Shown here piece after piece: positions 17,701 to 24,276 of a stretch of 46,622 nucleotides of DNA. Where the stretch lies: positions 1-46,622 of the forward strand of contig JAFDXE010000033.1 in NCBI GenBank assembly GCA_018268085.1, in the 5' to 3' direction. The notes under the pieces are model-generated. The model saw only the letters and a list, made by a program, of their open reading frames with translations, was not told the origin of the DNA and did no database searches. A program made the translations under genes and the position numbers. The stretch's first letter is position 1; every line of letters begins with the position of its first letter. This DNA comes from Bacteroidota bacterium. GTDB taxonomy: Bacteria > Bacteroidota > Bacteroidia > Chitinophagales > Chitinophagaceae.

Positions 17701-17959
17701 CGTTAAAATCGTCGGCAACAAAAGAGCCGGCAGCAACGCTTGCAGAATATCCTGCAACGTTATTTCCGGTTTGAACTTCGCTCCAGGTATAACCTCCCGG
17801 AGCTGGTGTACCATCACTCGATGTGGCGCCGGTACTCAGGTTTCCATTCACGTAAACTTGTGCATTGATCTTACCCGTGAATAAGCAAAACAATGCAAGC
17901 ACCGTCAGGCTTTTTTGCAAAATACCCGCGATACTTTTCAGTGTAGTTTTGGACTGCAT
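14789..17959 (-). CDS. T9SS-exported multidomain surface protein (Ig-like, GEVED, P-domain, type A sorting domain)
   Basis: Large secreted or cell-surface protein, 1056 residues, role likely adhesion or matrix binding (inference). Signal peptide 1-33 (ending GKINA before QVYVNG). About 250-345: an Ig-like stretch (SYQWQSSATGAPGSF). About 348-492: GEVED domain (AIWIDYDHSGSFDASEY and GETEDYTVNI). About 495-600: second Ig-like. About 645-810: a proprotein-convertase P-like domain (TYAGDLIIALKAPNGQ, then DGTWTIGLYDYATPDEGSL and DWTLSLTY). About 970-1056: T9SS type A sorting domain (FIWPNPSSGVFQVRYN, YDATGRRLFSKTF, KGTYIVVLYD, VVIR end), which is cut off or used for A-LPS attachment after export. 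Single gene with promoter and terminator. Composition is rich in Thr, Ser, Gly and poor in charged residues, as in the giants at 24 and 34 kb. Confidence 0.93.
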   Translation of the reverse strand: MQSKTTLKSIAGILQKSLTVLALFCLFTGKINAQVYVNGNLSTGATSSDGTPAPGGYTWSEVQTGNNVAGYSASVAAGSFVADDFNVTCGTWDLTKFSVYSYSTGYGGATSPVVELRFAIFDTDPSVGTPTPIYGDLTTNRLTNSVNANMYRIFTGTPGTTRRIWKSEATITGLSLPPGHYWVQWQVGVQAALTSNFSPASTVAGSTSQAGNNALQYTAADGWAPLLDGPNADEPQDMPFIIDFNTTACSGTPDPGATVSSDPAVCPATPFTLSVANGTCGSGVSYQWQSSATGAPGSFSNIGGATNATLTTSITASTYYQLIVTCANTSSTGTSTPLQVTLLPSNQCYCIPGSSDCTDGDIITNVTLNQLNNTSDCEPDGYISYTADPNVAIADVVLGIANPVAVTAGGGQFDESVAIWIDYDHSGSFDASEYSYIGTTTGGTLNANINVPSTAVLGQTRMRVRVQFLNDFGPTDACTDAFIGYGETEDYTVNIIPCVQGAFTTQPTDVTTTCGSSVTLSANTVGTLLTYQWQEQAGTGAPWTNLANSTSYSGVNTTSLTIAFVTAANTGYRYRLLMSGGCTAIDFSDIVSLTVNPQVINVDPASYTTCNPIPAGSPVQLSITTTPPGILYSTDSYSSGTINLLVPDVADGVGVTSSITVPPLPAGAVVTGAAVTLNATHTYAGDLIIALKAPNGQVLSLDYAMNATGGPGATTVGLVNTVISSTGTVFLDAGTEPWTGTFAPDAYTTVPPGFPPSCASSLLASGVCTASSFADLYSVPDGTWTIGLYDYATPDEGSLTDWTLSLTYTTTSTAPYTGIWSPTTGLFTDAAGTIPYTGGAATTVYAAPTLPTVYTVTVSDPVCPPDPVLVPVNVYSPDRAISITATPYQNIYPGLRTELKANVTPDPSSTATYQWFYQGEAIPGANSNTYEANFGNYGIGDYSVDLIDPNMCSGRVSANINIGDSASTTLFIWPNPSSGVFQVRYNDGGINDIRTKAPYLQVYDATGRRLFSKTFNQLAPYQRMDVDLSKEPKGTYIVVLYDNSGKMIKSGRVVIR

Positions 17960-18030
17960 AATTAAAATTTAATGATTAAAAATTGCAATAATTACATAAC
18001 CCATTTCAGTATGGGCAACAAATAACCGGT

Positions 18031-18061
18031 GTAATTTACAGTATTATGACTTTTTTGCAAA
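18031..18061 (-). promoter_or_regulatory. Putative promoter TTTG - 19 nt - TAAATTAC for the T9SS protein gene
   Basis: On the minus strand TTTG (18058-18061) is followed after exactly 19 bases by TAAATTAC (18031-18038), a partial match to TAnnTTTG. About 72 bases before the ATG at 17959. Confidence 0.4.
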
Positions 18062-18181
18062 CTTTATTTAATGATCCGACGCCTTAGCGCAACAAACAGG
18101 CGCCTTAAGATCAGATACATGAAAGCAGTCAAATCGGATGAACAGTTTGGAATTCCGAACCTTTATGGAAATCCTGGATCT

Positions 18182-18691
18182 CTATTTCACAAAAAGCGCT
18201 TTTAACTCCTCCGCTTCCTCGGGTTTCATTTTACCGCCAAGGATCAACCGTATCTGCCTTCTTCTTAAAGCACCTTCGAATAATTTTATTTCTTCTTCAG
18301 TTTCCGGAACCAGGGAATTGATTTTCCTGGGTTTACCATTGGGATCCAATGCCACGAATGTATAATAAGCTTCGTTGCTTTTGTATTTGTATTGCTGTAT
18401 GGCATCTTCACCCCAAACTTTCAGGTGCACTTCCATACTACTGTTGAATGCACGGGTTACCTTGGCTTCTATGTGCACAACATTGCCGATCTTAATTGGT
18501 GTTTCAAAAGATATATTATCAACAGATGCCGTTACTACCGGTGCCGCACAATGTTTCATGGCGGCCAGTGCTGCAGCAATATCCATCCAATACATCAACC
18601 GGCCACCCATCAGATTGCCGAAATTATTAGTGTCGTTTGGTAACACCAGTTCAGTCATGTTAACCAGGGATTCTATCGCTTTCTTTTCCAT
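18182..18691 (-). CDS. Acyl-CoA thioesterase, hotdog fold (YciA/BFIT-like)
   Basis: Cytosolic enzyme releasing CoA from acyl-CoA. 169 residues from ATG 18691 (MEKKAIESLVNMTELVLP). A frame reaching 18736 adds 15 unconserved residues. Hotdog family mark: PNDTNNFGNLMGGRLMYWMD, containing the N-x-x-G-x-x-x-G-G core and the catalytic-site Asp, followed by the long central helix, then VTASVDNISFETPIKIGNVV and VWGEDAIQ with YTFVALDPNGKPRKI. The C-terminal tail (about 125-169) is charged and helical. Divergent from the proline dehydrogenase gene. Chain-length specificity cannot be read from the sequence. Confidence 0.92.
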   Translation of the reverse strand: MEKKAIESLVNMTELVLPNDTNNFGNLMGGRLMYWMDIAAALAAMKHCAAPVVTASVDNISFETPIKIGNVVHIEAKVTRAFNSSMEVHLKVWGEDAIQQYKYKSNEAYYTFVALDPNGKPRKINSLVPETEEEIKLFEGALRRRQIRLILGGKMKPEEAEELKALFVK

Positions 18692-18766
18692 TATTAAATT
18701 TTTGCAAAGATAGGCGGCCGTCGGCTTTTTCATCAACTGCAGGTATGAATCATGATACTGCTATCA

Positions 18767-18799
18767 TTTGAATCGCATCAATAAGTTTCATTATTTTTA
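18767..18799 (+). promoter_or_regulatory. Putative promoter TTTG - 21 nt - TATTTTTA for proline dehydrogenase
   Basis: TTTG at 18767-18770 and TATTTTTA at 18792-18799 (one mismatch to TAnnTTTG). About 33 bases before ATG 18832. Confidence 0.4.
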
Positions 18800-18831
18800 C
18801 AACACATTAACGCCATTTGAAATTTCAACAG

Positions 18832-20070
18832 ATGATCAACGACCCCATCAACAGCATTTCTTTCGATAATACAGAATATGCATTTGCCTATAAATCCACA
18901 GATGAATTAAAAAAAGCACATTTCCTTTTTTCATCTATGGGAAATCCTTTTGTATTGAATATGGGTTTAAGCCTCATGCCCGCTGCTATTAAACTACATA
19001 TCCCCTTTACTAAAACAATCATTCGTAAAACCATCTTCAGCCAGTTTGTAGGTGGCGAAACGCTTGAACAAACCGCCAAAGTAGCTAACAAACTGGAAAA
19101 GTATAATGTACAGGTGATACTCGACTACGGCGTGGAAGGTGGTTCCGACGGCGAAAAAGGATTTGATCACGCTACTGAAGAATTTATTAAAGTGATCAAC
19201 TATGCTGCAACACAACGCAATATTCCTTTCATGAGCATTAAAGTAACCGGTATTGTTCGTTTTGGCCTGTTGGAAAAAATGGATGCGGCTATGCATAACA
19301 GTGAGGGGAGTCTTATAAACAGGTACAACAAAGTATTGAATGAACTTACCGATGCTGAGAAAAGTGAATGGCAACGGGTGGTTAAACGAATAGAAAAAAT
19401 CTGTGAAGTTGCCATCATAAAAAAAACCGGGGTGTTAATTGATGCAGAAGAAACCTGGATTCAGGACCCGGTAGATGCGCTAACGATACTGATGATGGAT
19501 AAATACAATAAGCAAAATGCAGTGGTGTACAATACCATCCAGTTATACCGGCACGACAGGCTCGCATTTCTTAAAGATTCATTTGCTGCCGCTGACGAAC
19601 GTGATTTTATTTTAGGCGCCAAACTGGTTAGGGGCGCATATATGGATAAAGAAAGAAAGCGGGCTACAGATCTCGGGTATCCGTCACCGATACAGCCAGA
19701 TAAAGAAGCTTCCGATCGTGATTACAATGCTGCAGTTGAATTTTGTATAGATCATATCAACCGCATTGCCCTGATTGTTGCCTCGCATAATGAATACTCC
19801 AATTTACTCACCACAGAATTGCTGGATAAAAAAGGACTGCCGCATAATCATCCGCATGTTCATTTTTCGCAGTTATATGGTATGAGTGATAACATAACTT
19901 TTAATCTGGCAAAGAACGGATGCAGCGTAAGTAAATACCTGCCGTTCGGACCTATCAAGGATGTTATCCCTTACCTTATGCGGCGGGCACAGGAAAATAG
20001 TTCTGTTTCCGGTCAAACAGGTAGAGAACTCGGCTTAATTAAAAAAGAATTACAAAGGAGGAGTAGTTAA
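18832..20070 (+). CDS. Proline dehydrogenase (monofunctional PRODH)
   Basis: FAD enzyme oxidising proline to pyrroline-5-carboxylate, usually membrane-associated and feeding electrons to quinone. 412 residues from ATG 18832 (MINDPINSISFDNTEYAFAYKS); an upstream TTG at 18817 would add five residues. The (beta-alpha)8 barrel motifs are present: VILDYGVEGG, SIKVTGIVRFGLLEKM, GVLIDAEETWIQ, GAKLVRGAYMDKER, VASHNEYS, QLYGMSDNITF and the C-terminal YLMRRAQENSSV, which carries the substrate-binding Arg pair. As in other Bacteroidota it is separate from the P5C dehydrogenase, not a PutA fusion. It converges with pdeM, with only 10 bases between stops. Confidence 0.95.
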   Translation: MINDPINSISFDNTEYAFAYKSTDELKKAHFLFSSMGNPFVLNMGLSLMPAAIKLHIPFTKTIIRKTIFSQFVGGETLEQTAKVANKLEKYNVQVILDYGVEGGSDGEKGFDHATEEFIKVINYAATQRNIPFMSIKVTGIVRFGLLEKMDAAMHNSEGSLINRYNKVLNELTDAEKSEWQRVVKRIEKICEVAIIKKTGVLIDAEETWIQDPVDALTILMMDKYNKQNAVVYNTIQLYRHDRLAFLKDSFAAADERDFILGAKLVRGAYMDKERKRATDLGYPSPIQPDKEASDRDYNAAVEFCIDHINRIALIVASHNEYSNLLTTELLDKKGLPHNHPHVHFSQLYGMSDNITFNLAKNGCSVSKYLPFGPIKDVIPYLMRRAQENSSVSGQTGRELGLIKKELQRRSS

Positions 20071-20080
20071 TTTTTACAGA

Positions 20081-20737
20081 TCAGTTTAACCTGATAACAG
20101 AATTATTCATTATTCCAAACACCGCATCATCTTTTCCCGGATCAATGGTAAAAGTGCCGGTGAATTTTCCGAAAGCAGGAAGTATTGCATAACGACTGCC
20201 AAAATAAAAGCAGGAGAGATGTAGCGATTGCTTCCCCATGCCCCGGAGGGTAACGCCCGGGTGTACATGCCCGCTAAAATAATATTTATTGATATCCATC
20301 GGGCAATCTGTTACATCATGAATAAAACAAAAACCGTCAATTTCAAGTTGCTGCTGGTGTACCTCAACGTTTGCATGAGCATACCATTCTTCTACGAGGA
20401 TATCATGGTTGCCTTTTACCAGGTGTACCGGTACATGGTTAAGGTCTTTTCTCCATTTAATAAACAAATCCAGTTCTTTATTTGCTTCACTGTGAAACAG
20501 ATCGCCTACAATGATAAGTTTACCCGGTTTATATAATTGAATTTGGGAAATGAGTCTTTGCATATCATTTACCAAAACAGATTGTGGAACAGGAATACCA
20601 CTTTTACGAAAATGGCCCGTTTTGCCGATATGCAGATCGGAAACAATCAATGCCCGTTGCTCTTCCCAGAACATTGTACGTTCGGATGTAACAAGAAAAT
20701 TATTATCCAGTATCCGGTGATGGAGAAAAGAAGGCAT
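20081..20737 (-). CDS. pdeM: Ligase-associated metallophosphoesterase PdeM
   Basis: Calcineurin-like phosphoesterase of the group that is co-inherited with an ATP-dependent DNA ligase, an exonuclease and a DEXH helicase, a set proposed to act in DNA repair. 218 residues. Metal motifs in order: LIVSDLHIGKTGHFRKSGI (DLHxGK is typical of PdeM), VGDLFHSEANKELD, LVKGNHDIL, FIHDVTD and FSGHVHPGV. The rest of the set is incomplete here: the helicase lies 0.6 kb further along on the same strand, and no ligase or exonuclease is visible. A TATTTTTG box 8 bases before the ATG suggests a nearly leaderless mRNA. Confidence 0.9.
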   Translation of the reverse strand: MPSFLHHRILDNNFLVTSERTMFWEEQRALIVSDLHIGKTGHFRKSGIPVPQSVLVNDMQRLISQIQLYKPGKLIIVGDLFHSEANKELDLFIKWRKDLNHVPVHLVKGNHDILVEEWYAHANVEVHQQQLEIDGFCFIHDVTDCPMDINKYYFSGHVHPGVTLRGMGKQSLHLSCFYFGSRYAILPAFGKFTGTFTIDPGKDDAVFGIMNNSVIRLN

Positions 20738-20744
20738 GTGCCCG

Positions 20745-20752
20745 CAAAAATA
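20745..20752 (-). promoter_or_regulatory. Putative -7 box TATTTTTG of pdeM
   Basis: Exact TAnnTTTG match on the minus strand only 8 bases before ATG 20737. The -33 element is not clear. Confidence 0.38.
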
Positions 20753-20760
20753 AACCTCAT

Positions 20761-20791
20761 TTTGCTATTTACATTGAAAAAGCTAACTTGT
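20761..20791 (+). promoter_or_regulatory. Putative promoter TTTG - 19 nt - TAACTTGT of the small membrane protein gene
   Basis: TTTG (20761-20764) and TAACTTGT (20784-20791) are spaced by exactly 19 bases, the consensus distance, and lie 22 bases before ATG 20813. Confidence 0.48.
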
Positions 20792-20812
20792 CAGCTACAA
20801 AATTTTTCAACA

Positions 20813-21313
20813 ATGGCAGACATGATAACTGATGATTTTACAGGAGAAAATCAGAAGCTTCCTTCAGGTTTAAATATACTTACGATACTAACGATTATCG
20901 GTTCAATACTTGGGCTATTATCGGGTTTTTGGAATTATTATAATGCAGAAAGTGGTTATAACAAGACGAAAGAAGCACTTGAACCGGGAAACCTCGAGAA
21001 AATTCCATCATGGGCGAGGGGATTTGTGAGCCCGGAAATGCTGGAACTTCAACATAAGATGCTGATCAATAAATTGCCTATCCTCATTTTAGCTTTGGTA
21101 GGCTCTGCATTGTGCTTATACGGTGCATTGGAAATGCGCAAAAGAAAAAAGCAGGGCTACCTGCTTTGGCTGATAGGAGAAGTGCTTCCGATTTTGTCTT
21201 CCGTTTTATTTGTTGGAATTGCATCCTTAAAAGGCGTGGGTATAATTGCTGTTGCAATCCCGGTTCTGTTTATTATACTGTATACCGTTAATAAAAAAGA
21301 ACTGATCTATTAA
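20813..21313 (+). CDS. Hypothetical membrane protein with four predicted helices
   Basis: Function unknown. 166 residues from ATG 20813 (MADMITDDFTGENQK). A longer open frame starting at 20537 is antisense to pdeM and should not be used. Four hydrophobic segments: ILTILTIIGSILGLLSGFW, LPILILALVGSALCLYGAL, LLWLIGEVLPILSSVLFVG and GIIAVAIPVLFIILY, with a soluble loop between the first two (YYNAESGYNKTKEALEPGN) and a lysine-containing C terminus. No similarity I can name. It sits between the two repair genes in the opposite orientation, so it is probably unrelated to them. Confidence 0.82.
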   Translation: MADMITDDFTGENQKLPSGLNILTILTIIGSILGLLSGFWNYYNAESGYNKTKEALEPGNLEKIPSWARGFVSPEMLELQHKMLINKLPILILALVGSALCLYGALEMRKRKKQGYLLWLIGEVLPILSSVLFVGIASLKGVGIIAVAIPVLFIILYTVNKKELIY

Positions 21314-21353
21314 TCCCGGTTACAATATTCGTTTATTCGTTGCTGTTATTTAC

Positions 21354-21366
21354 TCGCAATTTGCGA
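21354..21366. terminator. Weak inverted repeat between convergent genes
   Basis: TCGCA-ATT-TGCGA, a 5-bp stem with a 3-nt loop followed by an AT-rich run, in the 55-base gap between the membrane protein gene and the helicase gene stop codons. Too short to be a confident terminator. Confidence 0.3.
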
Positions 21367-21368
21367 TA

Positions 21369-24011
21369 TTATTTTCCCTGCTGCTGCATTTTTCGTATCC
21401 TGTCTTCCAGTTTTTCAGATGTCATCTGTTCACGCATACTGTCTACTTTAATCGGGAAACAGAACGGGGTGAGTTGTTTGGGAAAACTGATTACTATTTT
21501 TCCATGCTTAATGCGCTGTAACATGTTACGCAGGCGTTGTTCTTCCATTTGCTGATCCATTACTTCGTTGTAAGCCTGTCGCAATAAAAGATTATTTGGT
21601 TCATATTCCGAAAACACGTTAAAGAGTAATGAGGCCGAGGATTGCAGATGCCGCTGTTTAACATACTGTCCGGGCATTCCCTGGAAAATGAGTCCGCCTA
21701 TAACTGCAATATCCCTGAATTTTCTACGGGCCATTTCAGAAGCATTTACGCTTTTCTGGATATCTGCATACAGGTTTTCTTCTGAAAATAATTCATGCGC
21801 ATTGGAATCATCTATCGGTATCGGCTGGTCGCTAAGCAATTCGAACCCATAATCGTTCATAGCAAAGGAAAAGGTAATCGGTAAAATACGACTGATCCTG
21901 TATGCCAGTAAAGCAGCCATTGCTTCATGTACCAGCCTGCCTTCGAACGGATACACAAATACATGAAACCCGTCTTTTGTTTCAATATGTTCAATCAATA
22001 ACTCATTTTCTTTTGGCAGGTAAGAAAGATCTTCCTGCAATTTAAAAAGGGGCAGGAGCGCCTTTATCTCTATTTCATTTTTTGGGATAGCCGCACGCTT
22101 ATTGATAATTGCAGAAACATCCGATAGTTTTTTCCTGAGCATAAAGCCGAGGTTGGCGCTCAGGGGCATTCTTCCGCCATCCCAGCTAGGAACGATCGAT
22201 TTTGTTGCGCTACTTTTTTTAACGAGCACCGTCATGTCCTTTATCATGATAAACTCAAGATTTCTGCCGGCCAGCGTAAAAACATCACCGGCAATAAGTC
22301 TTGAAATAAAATATTCTTCTATCACGCCGATATATCCGCCTGTAATGAATTTAACTTTCAGCATCGGCGCACTCACGATGGTGCCGATATGCATACGGTG
22401 ACGCATAGCCGTACGTCGGCTGGTGATCCTGTACAGCCCGTTAAGAATCTCTACCTTTTTAAAATCATCGTATTGCTGCAAAGCAACACCGCCTTCTGTT
22501 ATGAATTGCAATACCTGTCTCCATTCTTCGTTTGATATGTGACGATAGCAATAGGTATTTTTTACTTCTTCCAGTATTTCTTCCGGGTAAAAGCCTTCTG
22601 ATATAGCCAGTGTACATAAATATTGTATCAGTACATCAAAGCATAACTGGAACGGTTGCCTGCTTTCTATCAATGAAAGTGAAATCGCTTCTTTTAATGC
22701 CGCAGCTTCCAGTAATTCCAATGAATGGGTGGGTAGGAACCAGATGTTGCTGGTAGCATCGGGTTGATGCCCACTACGGCCAGCTCTTTGTAAAAAGCGT
22801 CCTACGCCCTTAGGAGAGCCTACCTGCACCACAGCTTCAACAGGCCGGAAATCTACTCCAAGATCGAGGCTGGATGTGCATACTACTGCAGCCAGTGTGC
22901 CTGCATGCAGCGCTTCTTCTACCCATAACCGTAAGTCCAGCTCAATACTCCCGTGATGCAACGCCAGTGCGCCAGCCAGATCCGGTGCCAGGTTGAGCAA
23001 TTGCTGGTACCAGCGTTCACTCATACCTCTCGTATTGATAAATACCAATGAGCTTTTATGATTATTGATGATGGGAAGTACTTTTTCCGCCAGGTTCAAT
23101 CCCAGATGGCCGGCCCATGGATATTTTTCAATTTCATCGGGTAATACCGGAATAACGTTGATCGATTTTTTTATATCCGCTTTAATAATACAATGGCCTT
23201 CAGCATTGGTTTCATTCCGGATATTCAGCGGGGCAAGCAAAACATTTTTTGCTTCATCCAGGTTTCCGATAGTAGCTGAAATACCCCAGATCAAAGGAGG
23301 GTTGAATGATTTTTCAGATGAGAATGCTGAAGTTATTTCTGTAGTGTCATTTTGCATTTCGGTAACCACCTTCCGGTGCAGGCCGATAATTCTTGAAAGG
23401 GCAAGTTCTACTAATACGCCACGCTTGCTGCCCAGTAATTCATGCCATTCATCTACAGCTACAACTTTAAGTTGCTTAAACAGGAGAGGATATTCTTTTT
23501 GTGCCAATAAAAGATGGAGGCTTTCCGGGGTGATGATCAATATTTCGGGCATGGATCGCTTCTGTTTCTGGCGTTCATTAATGGCTGTGTCTCCATTGCG
23601 AATACCAACCTGCCAGGATAATCCAAGTTCCGTTATTACTTCTTCCATTGCCCGTGCAATATCTTTTCCGAGCGCACGTAACGGTGTTACCCACACCAAT
23701 TGTAATCCGTTGTTCTTTTTTGACTTGAAATTTTCCGGGTTGTCGTTGATAAACTGAATGAGCATACCCAAAAAAACGGAGAAGGTTTTTCCATAGCCTG
23801 TAGGTGCATTTACCAATCCGGAATTTCCTTTGAGTAATGCCTGCCAGGTTTGTTCCTGGAATAAAAAGGCCTTCTTCTTATTTTTTTCAAGCCAGGATGT
23901 AATAACCTGATATCCCTTAGTTTTTCTCACAGTATAAACTTGTAAATCTAATAAGTAAAGGTAGCAGATAGCGGCTGAATACATTTTTTGCAGGATAAAA
24001 GAGAATCTCAA
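21369..24011 (-). CDS. Ligase-associated DEXH-box helicase (Lhr-like)
   Basis: Superfamily 2 DNA helicase, the DEXH member of the ligase-associated repair set and a relative of Lhr. Up to 880 residues, near the family's usual 800-850. Motifs: Walker A VNAPTGYGKT (68-76), LVWVTPLRALGKDI, IITPESLHLLL, VDEWHELLGSKRGV (DEXH, here DEWH), GISATIGNLDEA, LVFINTRGMSERWYQQL, TSSLDLGVDFRPVEAVVQ and QRAGRSGHQPDATSN. The C-terminal half (from about 450) is the Lhr-type winged-helix/DEAD-associated region. The start is uncertain: the first 27 residues are hydrophobic and not expected, and a GTG at 23930 (VRKTKGYQV) may be the true start. Confidence 0.93.
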   Translation of the reverse strand: MRFSFILQKMYSAAICYLYLLDLQVYTVRKTKGYQVITSWLEKNKKKAFLFQEQTWQALLKGNSGLVNAPTGYGKTFSVFLGMLIQFINDNPENFKSKKNNGLQLVWVTPLRALGKDIARAMEEVITELGLSWQVGIRNGDTAINERQKQKRSMPEILIITPESLHLLLAQKEYPLLFKQLKVVAVDEWHELLGSKRGVLVELALSRIIGLHRKVVTEMQNDTTEITSAFSSEKSFNPPLIWGISATIGNLDEAKNVLLAPLNIRNETNAEGHCIIKADIKKSINVIPVLPDEIEKYPWAGHLGLNLAEKVLPIINNHKSSLVFINTRGMSERWYQQLLNLAPDLAGALALHHGSIELDLRLWVEEALHAGTLAAVVCTSSLDLGVDFRPVEAVVQVGSPKGVGRFLQRAGRSGHQPDATSNIWFLPTHSLELLEAAALKEAISLSLIESRQPFQLCFDVLIQYLCTLAISEGFYPEEILEEVKNTYCYRHISNEEWRQVLQFITEGGVALQQYDDFKKVEILNGLYRITSRRTAMRHRMHIGTIVSAPMLKVKFITGGYIGVIEEYFISRLIAGDVFTLAGRNLEFIMIKDMTVLVKKSSATKSIVPSWDGGRMPLSANLGFMLRKKLSDVSAIINKRAAIPKNEIEIKALLPLFKLQEDLSYLPKENELLIEHIETKDGFHVFVYPFEGRLVHEAMAALLAYRISRILPITFSFAMNDYGFELLSDQPIPIDDSNAHELFSEENLYADIQKSVNASEMARRKFRDIAVIGGLIFQGMPGQYVKQRHLQSSASLLFNVFSEYEPNNLLLRQAYNEVMDQQMEEQRLRNMLQRIKHGKIVISFPKQLTPFCFPIKVDSMREQMTSEKLEDRIRKMQQQGK

Positions 24012-24203
24012 AAAAAAAATTTATCAAATCAAAAAAACACTATATATTCACTTTACCAACAATTAACTGATCCTATTCCTGTTTAAACCTGCACCTTTTT
24101 TAACCAGAATATTATCTGTATCCACAAAAAATTTTCTTCTACCAGATTATTTATTTTTTGCCTTCGTAATGCCGGATTATATGCCTTGAGTGTGTATATC
24201 TGC

Positions 24204-24220
24204 GGTTACGTAGTGTAACC
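24204..24220. repeat. Perfect 6-bp inverted repeat GGTTAC-5-GTAACC
   Basis: GGTTAC GTAGT GTAACC lies 56 bases before the start of the first giant gene and is followed by TTGTTTTTG. It could be an operator or an attenuator-type hairpin in the leader; the sequence alone does not decide. Confidence 0.6.
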
Positions 24221-24276
24221 TTGTTTTTGAAAAACACCCGTTAATAACCAATCTTTTTAAACCAAACCTGTAACAG

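Noticed and set aside
18080..18108. Direct repeat CGCCTTAG/CGCCTTAA and imperfect hairpin
   Set aside because: Stem is short and interrupted and has no T run; not convincing as terminator or operator.
18119..18205. 28-codon frame MKAVKSDEQFGIPNLYG between the T9SS gene and the thioesterase gene
   Set aside because: No ribosome-binding or promoter support, overlaps the thioesterase 3' end, translation not recognisable.
20537..20812. Upstream extension of the membrane protein gene
   Set aside because: It runs antisense through the 5' half of pdeM, and a promoter-like TTTG-19-TAACTTGT lies between it and the ATG at 20813.
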